NCBI RefSeq assembly: GCF_002904295.1
Contig: NZ_PPHG01000083.1
Location: forward strand, 124,001-188,000
Length of the DNA: 64,000 bases
Reading direction: 5' to 3'
Source: Amycolatopsis sp. CA-128772
Lineage (GTDB): Bacteria; Actinomycetota; Actinomycetes; Mycobacteriales; Pseudonocardiaceae
Every line of letters begins with the position of its first letter. Within the stretch, counting starts at the first letter, position 1. The position numbers were made by a program, and so were the translations under genes. The notes below the pieces were generated by a model that was not told the origin of the DNA, ran no database searches, and saw nothing but the letters and a program-made list of their open reading frames with translations. Below, in pieces: positions 23,369 through 32,048 of the stretch.

Positions 23369-25339
23369 CTAGCTCGGCACCTCGTCCAAGTACGCCTGCG
23401 CCTGCAATGTGAACAGCTCCGCGTACCCCGCCTTCGCCGCCATCAGCTCCTCGTGTGTGCCGTACTCCGCCACCTTCCCGTGGTCCAGCAGCAGGATCCG
23501 CTCCGCCTGCCGTACGGTCGAGAACCGGTGCGAGATGTACAACGTCGTCCTCCCCTCGGACAACGACCGCAGCCGCGAGAACAGGTCGTGCTCCGCCTGC
23601 GCGTCCAACGCCGATGTCGGCTCGTCCAGGATCAACAGCGGCGCCTCCCGCTGGAACGCCCGGGCCAGCGCGATCTTCTGCCACTCACCGCCGGACAGCG
23701 AGACGCCCTGGTCGAACCAGCGCCCCAGCGGGCTGTCGTAGCCGGACGGCAACCGCTCGATGCGCTCGTCCGCGCCCGCTCGGCGGGCTGAATGCTCGAT
23801 GTGGGAACGATCCTCCAACCGGGACAGATCGCCCAGGCCGATGTTCTCCGCCGCCGTTCCCTGGTACGTCACGTAGTCCTGGAACATCGCGCTGATCCGC
23901 GTGCGCAGCTCGTCCGGGTCGTACTCGCGGATGTCCACGCCGTCGAGGCGAATAACCCCGCCCGTCGGGTCGTACAGGCGGCAAAGGAGCTTGAACAGCG
24001 TCGACTTGCCCGCGCCGTTGCGGCCCACCACCGCCACCGTCTCGCCCGGGCGGATCTCGAAGCTGACGTCCTCCAGGGCCGGCTCCTCCGAACCCGGGTA
24101 GGCGAACGTCACCGAGTCGAACTCGATGTGACCGTCCACAACGGACGGGAAGGGCCGGGGCGACGCCGGCGCGGTGATCTCCGGTTTCGTGTCCAGGAAC
24201 CGGTACAGCGTGTCCAGGTAGAGGTTGTTCTCGTACATCCCCGAAAACGCCGTGAACAGCCCCGACACCGACGCCTGCACGGACGTCGCCGCGGCCGTGT
24301 ACAGCGCCAGGTCCCCGAGGGTGAGCCGGCCGCCGACCGCCTCCAGGGCGATGTACAACGCGATCGCCGAACCCGCGAGCGTGCTCAACAGCCCCCAGGA
24401 TGTCGAGCTGACGTTGCGGTTGATCGTCAGCTTCCGCTGCCGCTCGTACGACACGAGCCCGAGCCGGCGGAAGCGGTCGACGAAGTACGGGCCGAGCCCG
24501 AACAGCTTCGTTTCCTTGGCGTAGGTGTCCGTCGTGACCAGCGACGACAGGTAGTCCATCCGCCGCTTGATCGGCGACATCAGGAACGTCAGCCAGAACG
24601 CGCGCGAGCCGTACTTGGACTGCGAGATGAACGCCGGGATCGGCGCGACCAGCGCGACCAGCGCCAGCAGCGGGCTGATCGAGACGAGCAGCGCGATCAT
24701 GCTGCCGAACGTGATCAGCGTCCGCACCAGCCCCAGCGCGGAGTTCATCATCGACAGCGGCCGCGTCGGGGCCTCCTGCGCGGCCTGGCGCAGCATGTCG
24801 TAGGACGCCGAACCCTCGAAGTACGCCAGGTGCAGCTCGCTCGCGTGCGCCATCACCTGGTGGCGGATGGTCAGCGTCATGCGTTCCTGCAGCAGCGACT
24901 GCGCGATCGACGTCAGGGCGCTGCTGATCGCGGTCGCCGCGAGCACGCCGAACTGGAACAGCGCCACGTTCACGATGTCCCTCGTCGTGCCGCGGTGCTG
25001 GATCGCCGCGACGACGGAGTCGAGCAGCAGCTTCGCCACGTACGCGGTCACGGTCGGCAGCAGTCCCGACAACAGCGTGATCAGGGCCAGCAGGATGGTC
25101 AGGACCGGGCTGGCCTGCCACGTCAGCTTCACGACCTTCGGCAGGCCGCGGACCGTGCCCGCGATGGACGTCTTCGCGCGCGACAGCCGCGAGCGCAGGT
25201 CCTTCGGCTGGTCGTCCTGCTTCGGTTCGGGGATGTCGACGGGCCCGGTCAGCCCGCTTTCCGGCACCGTCACGGCGTGCCGCCGCCGGCCGCGCCGGGC
25301 CAGCATGAACTCCATGCCGCCCCCACCGCCCGGGATCAC
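23369..25339 (-). CDS. ABC exporter, fused permease-ATPase
   Basis: About 656 residues: six hydrophobic helices (about residues 75-370), then an ATPase domain with Walker A VGRNGAGKST, signature VSLSGGEWQKIALARAF and Walker B LLILDEPTSALD, plus the switch histidine in LYISHRFSTVRQ. It is a half-transporter that should work as a homodimer to export a lipid, peptide or drug. GTG 25339 overlaps the stop of the TetR gene by 4 nt (GTGA) and has GGAGG 5 nt upstream, so it is preferred over ATG 25315. It is expected to be controlled by the upstream TetR protein. Confidence 0.88.
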   Translation of the reverse strand: MIPGGGGGMEFMLARRGRRRHAVTVPESGLTGPVDIPEPKQDDQPKDLRSRLSRAKTSIAGTVRGLPKVVKLTWQASPVLTILLALITLLSGLLPTVTAYVAKLLLDSVVAAIQHRGTTRDIVNVALFQFGVLAATAISSALTSIAQSLLQERMTLTIRHQVMAHASELHLAYFEGSASYDMLRQAAQEAPTRPLSMMNSALGLVRTLITFGSMIALLVSISPLLALVALVAPIPAFISQSKYGSRAFWLTFLMSPIKRRMDYLSSLVTTDTYAKETKLFGLGPYFVDRFRRLGLVSYERQRKLTINRNVSSTSWGLLSTLAGSAIALYIALEAVGGRLTLGDLALYTAAATSVQASVSGLFTAFSGMYENNLYLDTLYRFLDTKPEITAPASPRPFPSVVDGHIEFDSVTFAYPGSEEPALEDVSFEIRPGETVAVVGRNGAGKSTLFKLLCRLYDPTGGVIRLDGVDIREYDPDELRTRISAMFQDYVTYQGTAAENIGLGDLSRLEDRSHIEHSARRAGADERIERLPSGYDSPLGRWFDQGVSLSGGEWQKIALARAFQREAPLLILDEPTSALDAQAEHDLFSRLRSLSEGRTTLYISHRFSTVRQAERILLLDHGKVAEYGTHEELMAAKAGYAELFTLQAQAYLDEVPS

Positions 25340-25959
25340 CGAGCCTCCACGGCGCCGTGCAGGAAGACGTCGACCACCTGGCGCGTGGTGGCGGCGTTGT
25401 CGTCCGGCGCCATCCGCCGGCCGCCGAACAACAGGGTGAGGAACAGCGCGGCCAGCTGCTCCGGGGCCAGCCGCAGCTGGTCCTTCTCGGGCTCGAACAG
25501 TTCGGTGATCGCGCCGCGCATCGCGGCCATCGACTCGCTGCGGCCGCCCTTCATCGTGCGGTTCTTCAAGCGCTGCTCGGGGTCGCGCTGCTTGTGGCGT
25601 CCGGACGCGTGCAGGGCGCCCATCAACGCGCCCATCCGCTCGAAGTGCGCGCCGAGTGCCTCGGCGGCCTCGACGAGCCGGTCTGCCAGGGGCTGCTCGA
25701 TGGGGATCTCGGCGATCGCGTCGAGGACGTGGTCGGGGCGCAGCACCTCGGCGGTGCAGGCGTCGTACAGCTCGTCCTTGTCCTTGAACGCGCGGAAGAT
25801 GGTGCCCTCGCCGATGCCGGCGGCGCGGGCGATCTGGCTGGTGGTGACCGCGGTGCCGTGCTCCATCAGGAGCGGCAGCACCGCGTGCACGATCATGGCG
25901 CGCCGGTCTTCGGCGCTCATGCTCGGCGCTCTGCGCCGGGTCTCGGGTGCTGGGGTCAT
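25336..25959 (-). CDS. TetR family regulator of the ABC exporter
   Basis: 207 residues. DNA-binding domain: TTSQIARAAGIGEGTIFRAF with a following DKDELYDACTAEVL, and a helical ligand domain. It is the first gene of a two-gene operon with the exporter. ATG 25959 is used; a longer frame would start inside the operator. The CGGAGTGAG/CTCACTCCG operator lies 12 nt upstream, so it very probably represses its own operon and is released by the exported compound. Confidence 0.87.
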   Translation of the reverse strand: MTPAPETRRRAPSMSAEDRRAMIVHAVLPLLMEHGTAVTTSQIARAAGIGEGTIFRAFKDKDELYDACTAEVLRPDHVLDAIAEIPIEQPLADRLVEAAEALGAHFERMGALMGALHASGRHKQRDPEQRLKNRTMKGGRSESMAAMRGAITELFEPEKDQLRLAPEQLAALFLTLLFGGRRMAPDDNAATTRQVVDVFLHGAVEAR

Positions 25960-25971
25960 GCCACCAGTGTG

Positions 25972-25991
25972 CGGAGTGAGCACTCACTCCG
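25972..25991. promoter_or_regulatory. TetR operator of the exporter operon
   Basis: Perfect inverted repeat CGGAGTGAG-CA-CTCACTCCG just upstream of the TetR start codon. The size, symmetry and position fit an autoregulatory TetR operator. Confidence 0.7.
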
Positions 25992-26018
25992 TCAAATGAA
26001 TATGCCGAGGGCGAACCG

Positions 26019-26056
26019 GTGAAGGGCCGCCCCGGTACGCCAGGACGGCCCTTCAC
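26019..26056 (-). terminator. Terminator after the bkd operon
   Basis: GTGAAGGGCCG (26019-26029) pairs with CGGCCCTTCAC (26046-26056), an 11-bp perfect stem with a 16-nt loop, starting 10 nt after the bkdC stop. No T tract, as is common in high-GC actinomycetes. Confidence 0.65.
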
Positions 26057-26066
26057 CTGCAGGAAC

Positions 26067-27404
26067 TCAGTAGGTCATGGCCATCGCTGGGTCGGCCAGC
26101 AGGGCGCCGACGTCGGCGAGGAACTCCGAACCCTGCTGGCCGTCGACCACGCGGTGGTCGAAGCTCAGCGACAGCTGGAGCACCTTGCGGACCTTAATCT
26201 CGCCGTCCACGACCCACGGCTGGTCCTTGATCGCGCCGAGGCACAGGATCGCGGACTCGCCGGGGTTGATGATCGGCGTGCCCGTGTCGACGCCGAAGAC
26301 GCCGACGTTGGTGATCGTGATCGTGCCGTTCGCCATGTCCGCCGGCGACGTCTTGCCTTCGCGGGCCACGTCCGTGAGCTGCGTCAACGCGACAGCCAGC
26401 TCCTTCAGCGACATCGCGTCGGCGTCGCGGACCTTGGGCACGATCAGGCCGCGCGGTGTCGCCGCCGCGATCCCGAGGTGCACGTAGTCCTTGAAGACGA
26501 TCTCCTGCGCGGCCTCGTCCCAGACCGCATTGATGTCCGGCGTGCGCTTCGCCGCCAGGCAGACGGCCTTCGCCGCGAACGTCAGCGGCGTGACCTTGAC
26601 CCCGGCGAACTCCCGCGACTTCTTGAGCTTCTCGCGGAACTCCATCATCGGCGTGACGTCGATGGTCAGGAACTCCGTGACGTGCGGAGCGGTGTACGCG
26701 CTCTGCACCATCGCCGCCGCGGTCATCTTGCGGACGCCCTTGATCGGGACGCGCCGCTCGCGCGCTCCGCTCTCGACCACGGGCGCGACGACCGGGGTGC
26801 CGTTGGCGGCGCGCTCGACGTCCTCGCGGGTGATCACGCCACCGGAAGCGCTGCCGGTCAGCGCGTGCAGGTCGACGCCGAGGTCCTTGGCCAGCTTCCG
26901 CACCGGCGGCTTCGCCAGCGGGACGTACCCGCCGCGCGGAGCCGCGACCGCGACTGGGGCCGGTGCAGACGCCGGGGCCGGCACAGGCGCAGGAGGAGCG
27001 GCGACCGCGGCCACCGGAGCGGGTTCCGCACCCTTGCGGGCGCGCCGCTGCGTGACCACGGCCTTGGAGCCGTAGCCGACCAGCGGCTTCATCTCTTCTT
27101 CTTCGACCGGAGCCGAAGCGGGCGCGGGAGCGGCGGCCGCAGGCGCGGCCGCCCCACCCGGGTCGACGTCGATGGTGAGGATCGGCGTGCCGACCTCCAC
27201 CGTCTGCCCCGGCTCGACGTGCAGCTCCGTGACGACCCCGGCCCACGGGATCGGCAGCTCCACGGCGGCCTTCGCGGTCTCGATCTCGACGACGATCTGG
27301 TTGACCGTCACCGTGTCGCCCGGCTTCACGTGCCAGGACAGGATGTCGGCTTCGGTCAGCCCCTCCGCGGTGTCGGCGAGGGGAAATTGTTTGTACGTGG
27401 GCAT
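26067..27404 (-). CDS. bkdC: Dihydrolipoamide acyltransferase (E2) of a 2-oxoacid dehydrogenase, BkdC-like
   Basis: 445 residues in the order lipoyl domain (1-80; lipoylated K45 in EIETAKAAVEL), Ala/Pro linker, E3-binding domain (about 155-200, VRKLAKDLGVDLHAL), a second linker and catalytic acyltransferase domain with SFDHRVVDGQQG (His near 416). It transfers the acyl group from E1-bound TPP to CoA. It is the last gene of the E1alpha-E1beta-E2 operon, with a 16-nt gap to E1beta. Gene order matches Rv2497c-Rv2495c. Branched-chain specificity is likely but not proven. Confidence 0.9.
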   Translation of the reverse strand: MPTYKQFPLADTAEGLTEADILSWHVKPGDTVTVNQIVVEIETAKAAVELPIPWAGVVTELHVEPGQTVEVGTPILTIDVDPGGAAAPAAAAPAPASAPVEEEEMKPLVGYGSKAVVTQRRARKGAEPAPVAAVAAPPAPVPAPASAPAPVAVAAPRGGYVPLAKPPVRKLAKDLGVDLHALTGSASGGVITREDVERAANGTPVVAPVVESGARERRVPIKGVRKMTAAAMVQSAYTAPHVTEFLTIDVTPMMEFREKLKKSREFAGVKVTPLTFAAKAVCLAAKRTPDINAVWDEAAQEIVFKDYVHLGIAAATPRGLIVPKVRDADAMSLKELAVALTQLTDVAREGKTSPADMANGTITITNVGVFGVDTGTPIINPGESAILCLGAIKDQPWVVDGEIKVRKVLQLSLSFDHRVVDGQQGSEFLADVGALLADPAMAMTY

Positions 27405-27420
27405 TGCGCGGAAATCCCCC

Positions 27421-28413
27421 TTACCAGGCGAGTGATCGGTCGACGGCGTGCAGCACCCGGTCCAGGTCGGGGAGGTAGTGCTCCTCGAGCTTGGCCGGCG
27501 GGTACGGCGTGTCGAACCCGGTCACCCGGAGGACGGGCGCTTCCAGCGAGTAGAAGCACTCCTGCTGGACGCGCGCGGCGATCTCCGACGTCAGCGACGA
27601 CTCCGACGGCGCCTCCGACAGCGCGATCAGCCGTCCGGTCTTGCGCACCGACTCGAACACCGGGCCGAGGTCCAGCGGCGAGAGCGTGCGCAGGTCGATG
27701 ACCTCGAGGGACTTGCCTTCGTCCTCCGCCGCGGCGGCCGCGTCGAGCGCGACCTTCACCGACGGGCCGTACGCGACGACCGTCGCCGTCGTGCCTTCGC
27801 GCACGACCTGCGACGAGAACACCTGCGCCGGGGTGCCGGCCACGTCGATCTCCGCGCGCAGCGCACCCGAGTGGTACAGCCGCTTCGGCTCGAAGAACAG
27901 CACCGGGTCGTCCGACTTGATCGCCTGCTGGATGCCCCAGTAGGCGTCGACGGCGTTCGAAATGGACACGACCTTGAGGCCCGGGATGTGCGCGAACAGC
28001 GACTCCGGCGACTCCGAGTGGTGCTCGACCGCGCCGATCCCGCCGCCGAACGGCACCCGGATCACGACCGGCATCTTGATCTTGCCCTGCGTCCGGTAGT
28101 GCAGCTTCGCCAGCTGCGACGAGATCTGGTCGAAGCCGGGGAAGATGAAGCCCTCGAACTGGATCTCGCACACCGGCCGGAAGCCGCGCACGGCCAGGCC
28201 GACCGCGGTGCCGATGATGCCCGACTCCGCCAGCGGCGTGTCCAGCACGCGCTGCTCGCCGAAGTCCTTCTGCAGGCCGTCGGTGATCCGGAAGACGCCG
28301 CCGAGCTTGCCGACGTCCTCGCCCATGATCAGGACCTTGGGGTCCTCTTCCATCGCGCGGCGCAGGCCGAGGTTGAGGGCCTTGCCGATGGTGAGTTTCT
28401 GGAGGTCGGTCAT
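27421..28413 (-). CDS. bkdB: 2-oxoacid dehydrogenase E1 beta subunit, BkdB-like
   Basis: 330 residues, the usual length. It has the transketolase-like pyrimidine domain (KVLIMGEDVGKLGGVFRIT, with the TPP-activating Glu in PLAESGIIGTAVGLA) and a C-terminal transketolase domain ending in TGFDTPYPPAKLEEHYLPD. With E1 alpha it decarboxylates the 2-oxoacid and acylates the E2 lipoyl group. Its ATG shares one base with the E1 alpha stop (TGATG). Confidence 0.92.
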   Translation of the reverse strand: MTDLQKLTIGKALNLGLRRAMEEDPKVLIMGEDVGKLGGVFRITDGLQKDFGEQRVLDTPLAESGIIGTAVGLAVRGFRPVCEIQFEGFIFPGFDQISSQLAKLHYRTQGKIKMPVVIRVPFGGGIGAVEHHSESPESLFAHIPGLKVVSISNAVDAYWGIQQAIKSDDPVLFFEPKRLYHSGALRAEIDVAGTPAQVFSSQVVREGTTATVVAYGPSVKVALDAAAAAEDEGKSLEVIDLRTLSPLDLGPVFESVRKTGRLIALSEAPSESSLTSEIAARVQQECFYSLEAPVLRVTGFDTPYPPAKLEEHYLPDLDRVLHAVDRSLAW

Positions 28414-29618
28414 CAGTGCTCACCCGCCGAGACGAAGCCCTCGAGGTAGGACAGGAACTCTTCGCGCTGCGCCTCCAGCACCGGGTTGCCCTCGGCGTAG
28501 ACGTTGCTGAAGATCCGCTCCGGCGGCGGCTCGGGCATGTTGAACGTGTACTCGCGCAGGTCGGCCGCGAACGCGTCGGCGTCGGCCTGGACGCCGTCGA
28601 AGAAGTCGTGGTCGGCGTAGCCGTTGCGGGCCAGGAACGCGCGGACGCGCTCGATCGGGTCCTTGAGCTTCCACTCCTCCAGCTCGTCGGAGAGCCGGTA
28701 GCGGGTGGGGTCGTCGGTCGTCGTGTGCGCGTCCATCCGGTAGGTGAACGCCTCGATCAGGACGGGTCCGTTGCCGTGCCGGCACTCGTCGAGCGCCCAG
28801 CGGGACACCGCGAGGCACGCCAGGACGTCGTTGCCGTCGACGCGGATGCCGGGGAAGCCGTAGCCGCGGGCGCGCTGGTACAGCGGCAGGCGCGACTGGC
28901 GCTCGGTCGGCTCGGAGATCGCCCACTGGTTGTTCTGGCAGAAGAACACCAGCGGCGCGTCGTAGACGGCGGCCCAGACGAACCCTTCGTGGACGTCACC
29001 CTGGGAGGTGGCGCCGTCGCCGAAGTAGCAGATCGTGGCTTCGCCGTCGTCGTCGCCGACCTTGCCTTCGAACTTCTGGCCCATCGCGTAGCCGGCGGCG
29101 TTGAGCACCTGGTTGCCGATCACGATCGTGTACGGGTGGAAGCCGGTGGCCCGGTAGTCCCAGCCGCTGTGGTCGGTGCACCGGAAGATGCCCAGCAGAT
29201 CCTTCATGTCGACCCCGCGCGCGTACGCGACGCCGTGCTCGCGGTAGCTGGGGAACGCCATGTCGTTCGCCTTGAGGGCGCGGCCGGAGCCGATCTGCGC
29301 GGCCTCCTGGCCGAGCAGCGGGACCCAGATGCCGAGCTGGCCCTGGCGCTGCATGGCGTTCGCCTCGCGGTCGGCCCGCCGGACCAGCACCATGTCGCGG
29401 TAGAGGCCGCGGAGTGCTTCGGCGTCGACGTCCTCGACGTACTTGTCGAACCGGGGCGACGGAACCCGTTCGCCTTCGGGGGTGAGCAGCTGAGTCAGCT
29501 CAGCGCCACCTTCACTCGTCGCTCGCAACCCGGCGATCACCTGTTCCGGCGACGGCTGGGCCGCTACCGCGGCCGGCCCGTCGCCGGGCTCCGGGTGCGT
29601 CCACTGTTCGGACGGCAT
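28413..29618 (-). CDS. bkdA: 2-oxoacid dehydrogenase E1 alpha subunit, BkdA-like
   Basis: 401 residues. The TPP-binding motif starts GDGATSQGDVHEG and ends in CQNNQWAIS. The phosphorylation-loop region reads YRMDAHTTTDDPTRYR. An N-terminal extension of about 60 residues is typical of actinobacterial BkdA. First gene of the operon. ATG 29618 has GAGGAG upstream. It catalyses the committed decarboxylation step for branched-chain 2-oxoacids, supplying primers for iso/anteiso fatty acids. Confidence 0.92.
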   Translation of the reverse strand: MPSEQWTHPEPGDGPAAVAAQPSPEQVIAGLRATSEGGAELTQLLTPEGERVPSPRFDKYVEDVDAEALRGLYRDMVLVRRADREANAMQRQGQLGIWVPLLGQEAAQIGSGRALKANDMAFPSYREHGVAYARGVDMKDLLGIFRCTDHSGWDYRATGFHPYTIVIGNQVLNAAGYAMGQKFEGKVGDDDGEATICYFGDGATSQGDVHEGFVWAAVYDAPLVFFCQNNQWAISEPTERQSRLPLYQRARGYGFPGIRVDGNDVLACLAVSRWALDECRHGNGPVLIEAFTYRMDAHTTTDDPTRYRLSDELEEWKLKDPIERVRAFLARNGYADHDFFDGVQADADAFAADLREYTFNMPEPPPERIFSNVYAEGNPVLEAQREEFLSYLEGFVSAGEH

Positions 29619-29981
29619 GCGCAGTACTCCTCGGTGTCGGTGCCTCTGGCGGCCGCTTGTGGCGACCACAGCGACTGCACCGGCGGGGACCAGCGCGTCG
29701 GGTCCGAAGCGCTCAGTCACCGTCGGCGTTGACGGTTCTCGCGGACATCCTGGCACGAAGGTCGCCGTCTTGGTGAGACGCGGTTGCTGATTTGTTGCTG
29801 AGAAACCGGCCCTGAACAGGGAAAACGCTAGGAAGCCCGAGCATCGGAACTACGAGAGTTGGGGATCAGCTCCGGCGCTCACCAGGCTCGTGAGCGGGAA
29901 ACCGGGGTGGAACACCGTTTCCCACTCACGAGGCGTGAGGCGACGTTGTGATGTGCCGCACTGTCGGACCCCCGTGGCACG
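29619..29981. promoter_or_regulatory. Divergent intergenic region, bkd operon and M20 peptidase
   Basis: 363 bp without a convincing gene. Visible elements are the 8-mer GTTGCTGA twice (29783-29790 and 29794-29801, 11 bp apart) and a CCCTG-AA-CAGGG palindrome (29810-29821). They may be regulator sites for the bkd operon; no regulator gene is adjacent. Confidence 0.45.
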
Positions 29982-31409
29982 ATGGGCCGGGTGGAGCAAA
30001 AATCCGTGCGTGAATCCGTAGTGGCGTCGTGGACCGGCGACGTCATCCCGAGCCTGTCCGGGCTGGTGGCCATCCCCGCCCTGTCCCCGGCCTTCGACGC
30101 CGAGTGGGCGAAGAGCGGCCACCTCGCCGCCGCCGTCGACCACGTCCGCGAGTGGATCGCCGGGCGTGACCTGCCCGGCGCGACCATCGAGGTCGTGCAG
30201 CTCGAAGACCGGACCCCGCTGTTGCTCGTCGACGTCCCGGCGACCCCGGGCGCGACGGACGAGGGCACCGTCCTGATGTACGGCCACCTCGACAAGCAGC
30301 CCCCGGTGGGCGGCTGGTCCGAGGGCCTCGACCCGTGGACCCCGGTGATCCGCGACGGCCGGCTGTACGGCCGCGGGTCCGTCGACGACGGCTACTCCGG
30401 CTACGCGGCGACGACGGCGATCGAGGCCGTGCACGCGGCCGGCGGCGAGCACGCCCGCATCGTGCTGCTGCTGGAGACCGGCGAGGAGTCGGGCAGCCCC
30501 GACCTGCCGGCTTACGTCGAGCACCTGGCCGACCGCATCGGCGCGGTGTCGCTGGTGATCTGCCTCGACGCCGGCGGCAGCGACTACGAGCGGTTGTGGC
30601 TGGTCACGAGCCTGCGCGGGATGCTGCACCTCGACGTCACGGTGCAGTTGCTGGGCGCGGCGCAGCACTCCGGCATCGCGTCGGGCGTCGTCGCGAGCTC
30701 GTTCCGGGTTCTGCGGCACCTGATCGAGCGGCTCGAGGACAGCGCGACCGGCGAACTGCTGCTGGACGAGCTCAAGGTTGAGGTCCCGGCGAACCGGCTG
30801 TCGGAGCTCAAGGCCGTCTCGCAGGACTTCCCGGAGGCGCTGTCGAAGGCGTTTCCGCTGGTCGAAGGCGGGCGGGTGATCACTGAAGACGCGCTGGAGC
30901 TGATGCTCAACAACGCGTGGCGCCCGACGCTGGCGGTGATCGGCGCCGACGGCTTCCCGAAGCCCGCCGACGCCGGCAACGTCCTGCGCGAGAGCACGAC
31001 GTTGACGCTGAGCTTCCGCCTCCCGCCCACGGCCGACGCCGAGAAGGCGCTCGAAGCCGTGAAGCACGCCCTGACCACCGACGTCCCCTACGGCGCGAAG
31101 GTCACCCTCGACTCGCCGCAGGCGGAGAACGGGTGGAACGCGCCGACCGAGTCGCCGTGGCTGACGACGGCCCTGCGCACGGTCAGCGACGAGGTGTTCG
31201 GCCGCCCCCACCGCGCGACCGGCATGGGTGGCTCGATCCCGTTCATGGGGCTGCTCTCGCGCAAGTACCCGGAGGCGCAGTTCCTGGTCACCGGCGCGTG
31301 CGGGGCCGACTCGAACATCCACGTGCCGGACGAGTGGCTGCACCTGGACTACGCGCAGCAGGTCACCGAGGCCGTCGCGCACATCCTGGACGCGCACGCG
31401 CGCGGCTAA
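29982..31409 (+). CDS. M20 family metallopeptidase (dipeptidase-like)
   Basis: 475 residues. Zn-site motifs: VLMYGHLDKQP (first His), GRLYGRGSVDDGYSGY (bridging Asp), ETGEESGSPDL (catalytic Glu pair), ICLDAGGSDYERL and near the end GACGADSNIHVPDEWLHL (His). A dimerisation domain is inserted at about 215-330. It hydrolyses dipeptides or similar amides (CNDP/DapE relatives). ATG 29982 or GTG 29991 could be the start. It is monocistronic, convergent with the following TetR gene (4-nt overlap). Confidence 0.9.
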   Translation: MGRVEQKSVRESVVASWTGDVIPSLSGLVAIPALSPAFDAEWAKSGHLAAAVDHVREWIAGRDLPGATIEVVQLEDRTPLLLVDVPATPGATDEGTVLMYGHLDKQPPVGGWSEGLDPWTPVIRDGRLYGRGSVDDGYSGYAATTAIEAVHAAGGEHARIVLLLETGEESGSPDLPAYVEHLADRIGAVSLVICLDAGGSDYERLWLVTSLRGMLHLDVTVQLLGAAQHSGIASGVVASSFRVLRHLIERLEDSATGELLLDELKVEVPANRLSELKAVSQDFPEALSKAFPLVEGGRVITEDALELMLNNAWRPTLAVIGADGFPKPADAGNVLRESTTLTLSFRLPPTADAEKALEAVKHALTTDVPYGAKVTLDSPQAENGWNAPTESPWLTTALRTVSDEVFGRPHRATGMGGSIPFMGLLSRKYPEAQFLVTGACGADSNIHVPDEWLHLDYAQQVTEAVAHILDAHARG

Positions 31410-31966
31410 CCGCAGGCCTCGCGCAAGGTCGCGGCGGCCGTCTCGAGGTAGGCGGGGAACTCCCGTTTCCCGCCTTCGTCGATCCAGCGGTCGAAGGCGT
31501 CGCCGAAGACGATCGCCGCGACCTGCGCCGCCGGTTTCGCCAGCTCGGGCCGGACTCCTCGGCGTTCCAGCGCGTCTTGGATCGCGGCCGTGATCGCCGC
31601 GCCCTTACTCCGCTCGCGTTCGCGGAGTTCGGCGCTCGCGGCGATCACCGCCCGGCGTTCCGGAGACGGGTCGACGAGCTGCGTGACCCGCGTCCCGACC
31701 TTGGCCAGCGCGGCGAGGGCCGTGCCTAAGGGCGAGTCGCCTTCTTCGGCGGCGAGTACCGCTTCGCCGACCGCCGGCGGCAGCTGCTCCGCGCCCGCGA
31801 AGAGGACTTCGCGCTTGTCGGGGAAGTAGCGGAAGTACGAGCGGCGGGTGATCCCGGCGCGCTCGGCGATCTGCGTGATCGTCACGGCGTCGTAGCCGTG
31901 CTCGGCGTACAGCTCCAGCGCGGCTTTCCGCAGCCGGTCCGCGGTCCCGGGATCCCATCTGGCCAC
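31406..31966 (-). CDS. TetR family regulator
   Basis: 186 residues. The N-terminal HTH is TITQIAERAGITRRSYFRYF, preceded by LRKAALELYAEHGYDAV; the C-terminal part is helical. GTG 31966 gives VARWDPGTADRLRK, a normal TetR opening; a longer frame to 32023 would run through the operator. It diverges from the oxidoreductase gene across an 82-bp gap filled by a long dyad (31984-32031), so it very likely represses that gene and itself. Confidence 0.86.
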   Translation of the reverse strand: MARWDPGTADRLRKAALELYAEHGYDAVTITQIAERAGITRRSYFRYFPDKREVLFAGAEQLPPAVGEAVLAAEEGDSPLGTALAALAKVGTRVTQLVDPSPERRAVIAASAELRERERSKGAAITAAIQDALERRGVRPELAKPAAQVAAIVFGDAFDRWIDEGGKREFPAYLETAAATLREACG

Positions 31967-31983
31967 ACCCCAGCCTAGCTGAC

Positions 31984-32031
31984 GTCTCAGTGTGTCATCA
32001 CGTGCTAGTCTCGGTGACGACACACTGAGAC
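31984..32031. promoter_or_regulatory. Long dyad operator between TetR and oxidoreductase genes
   Basis: 18-bp arms (31984-32001 and 32014-32031, starting GTCTCAGTGTGTC and ending GACACACTGAGAC) with one mismatch and a 12-nt spacer holding TAGTCT, a possible -10 box. The outer 13 bp are perfect. A promoter buried between operator arms would be fully blocked by bound TetR. Confidence 0.7.
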
Positions 32032-32048
32032 ATCACTGGAGGGTCGAC

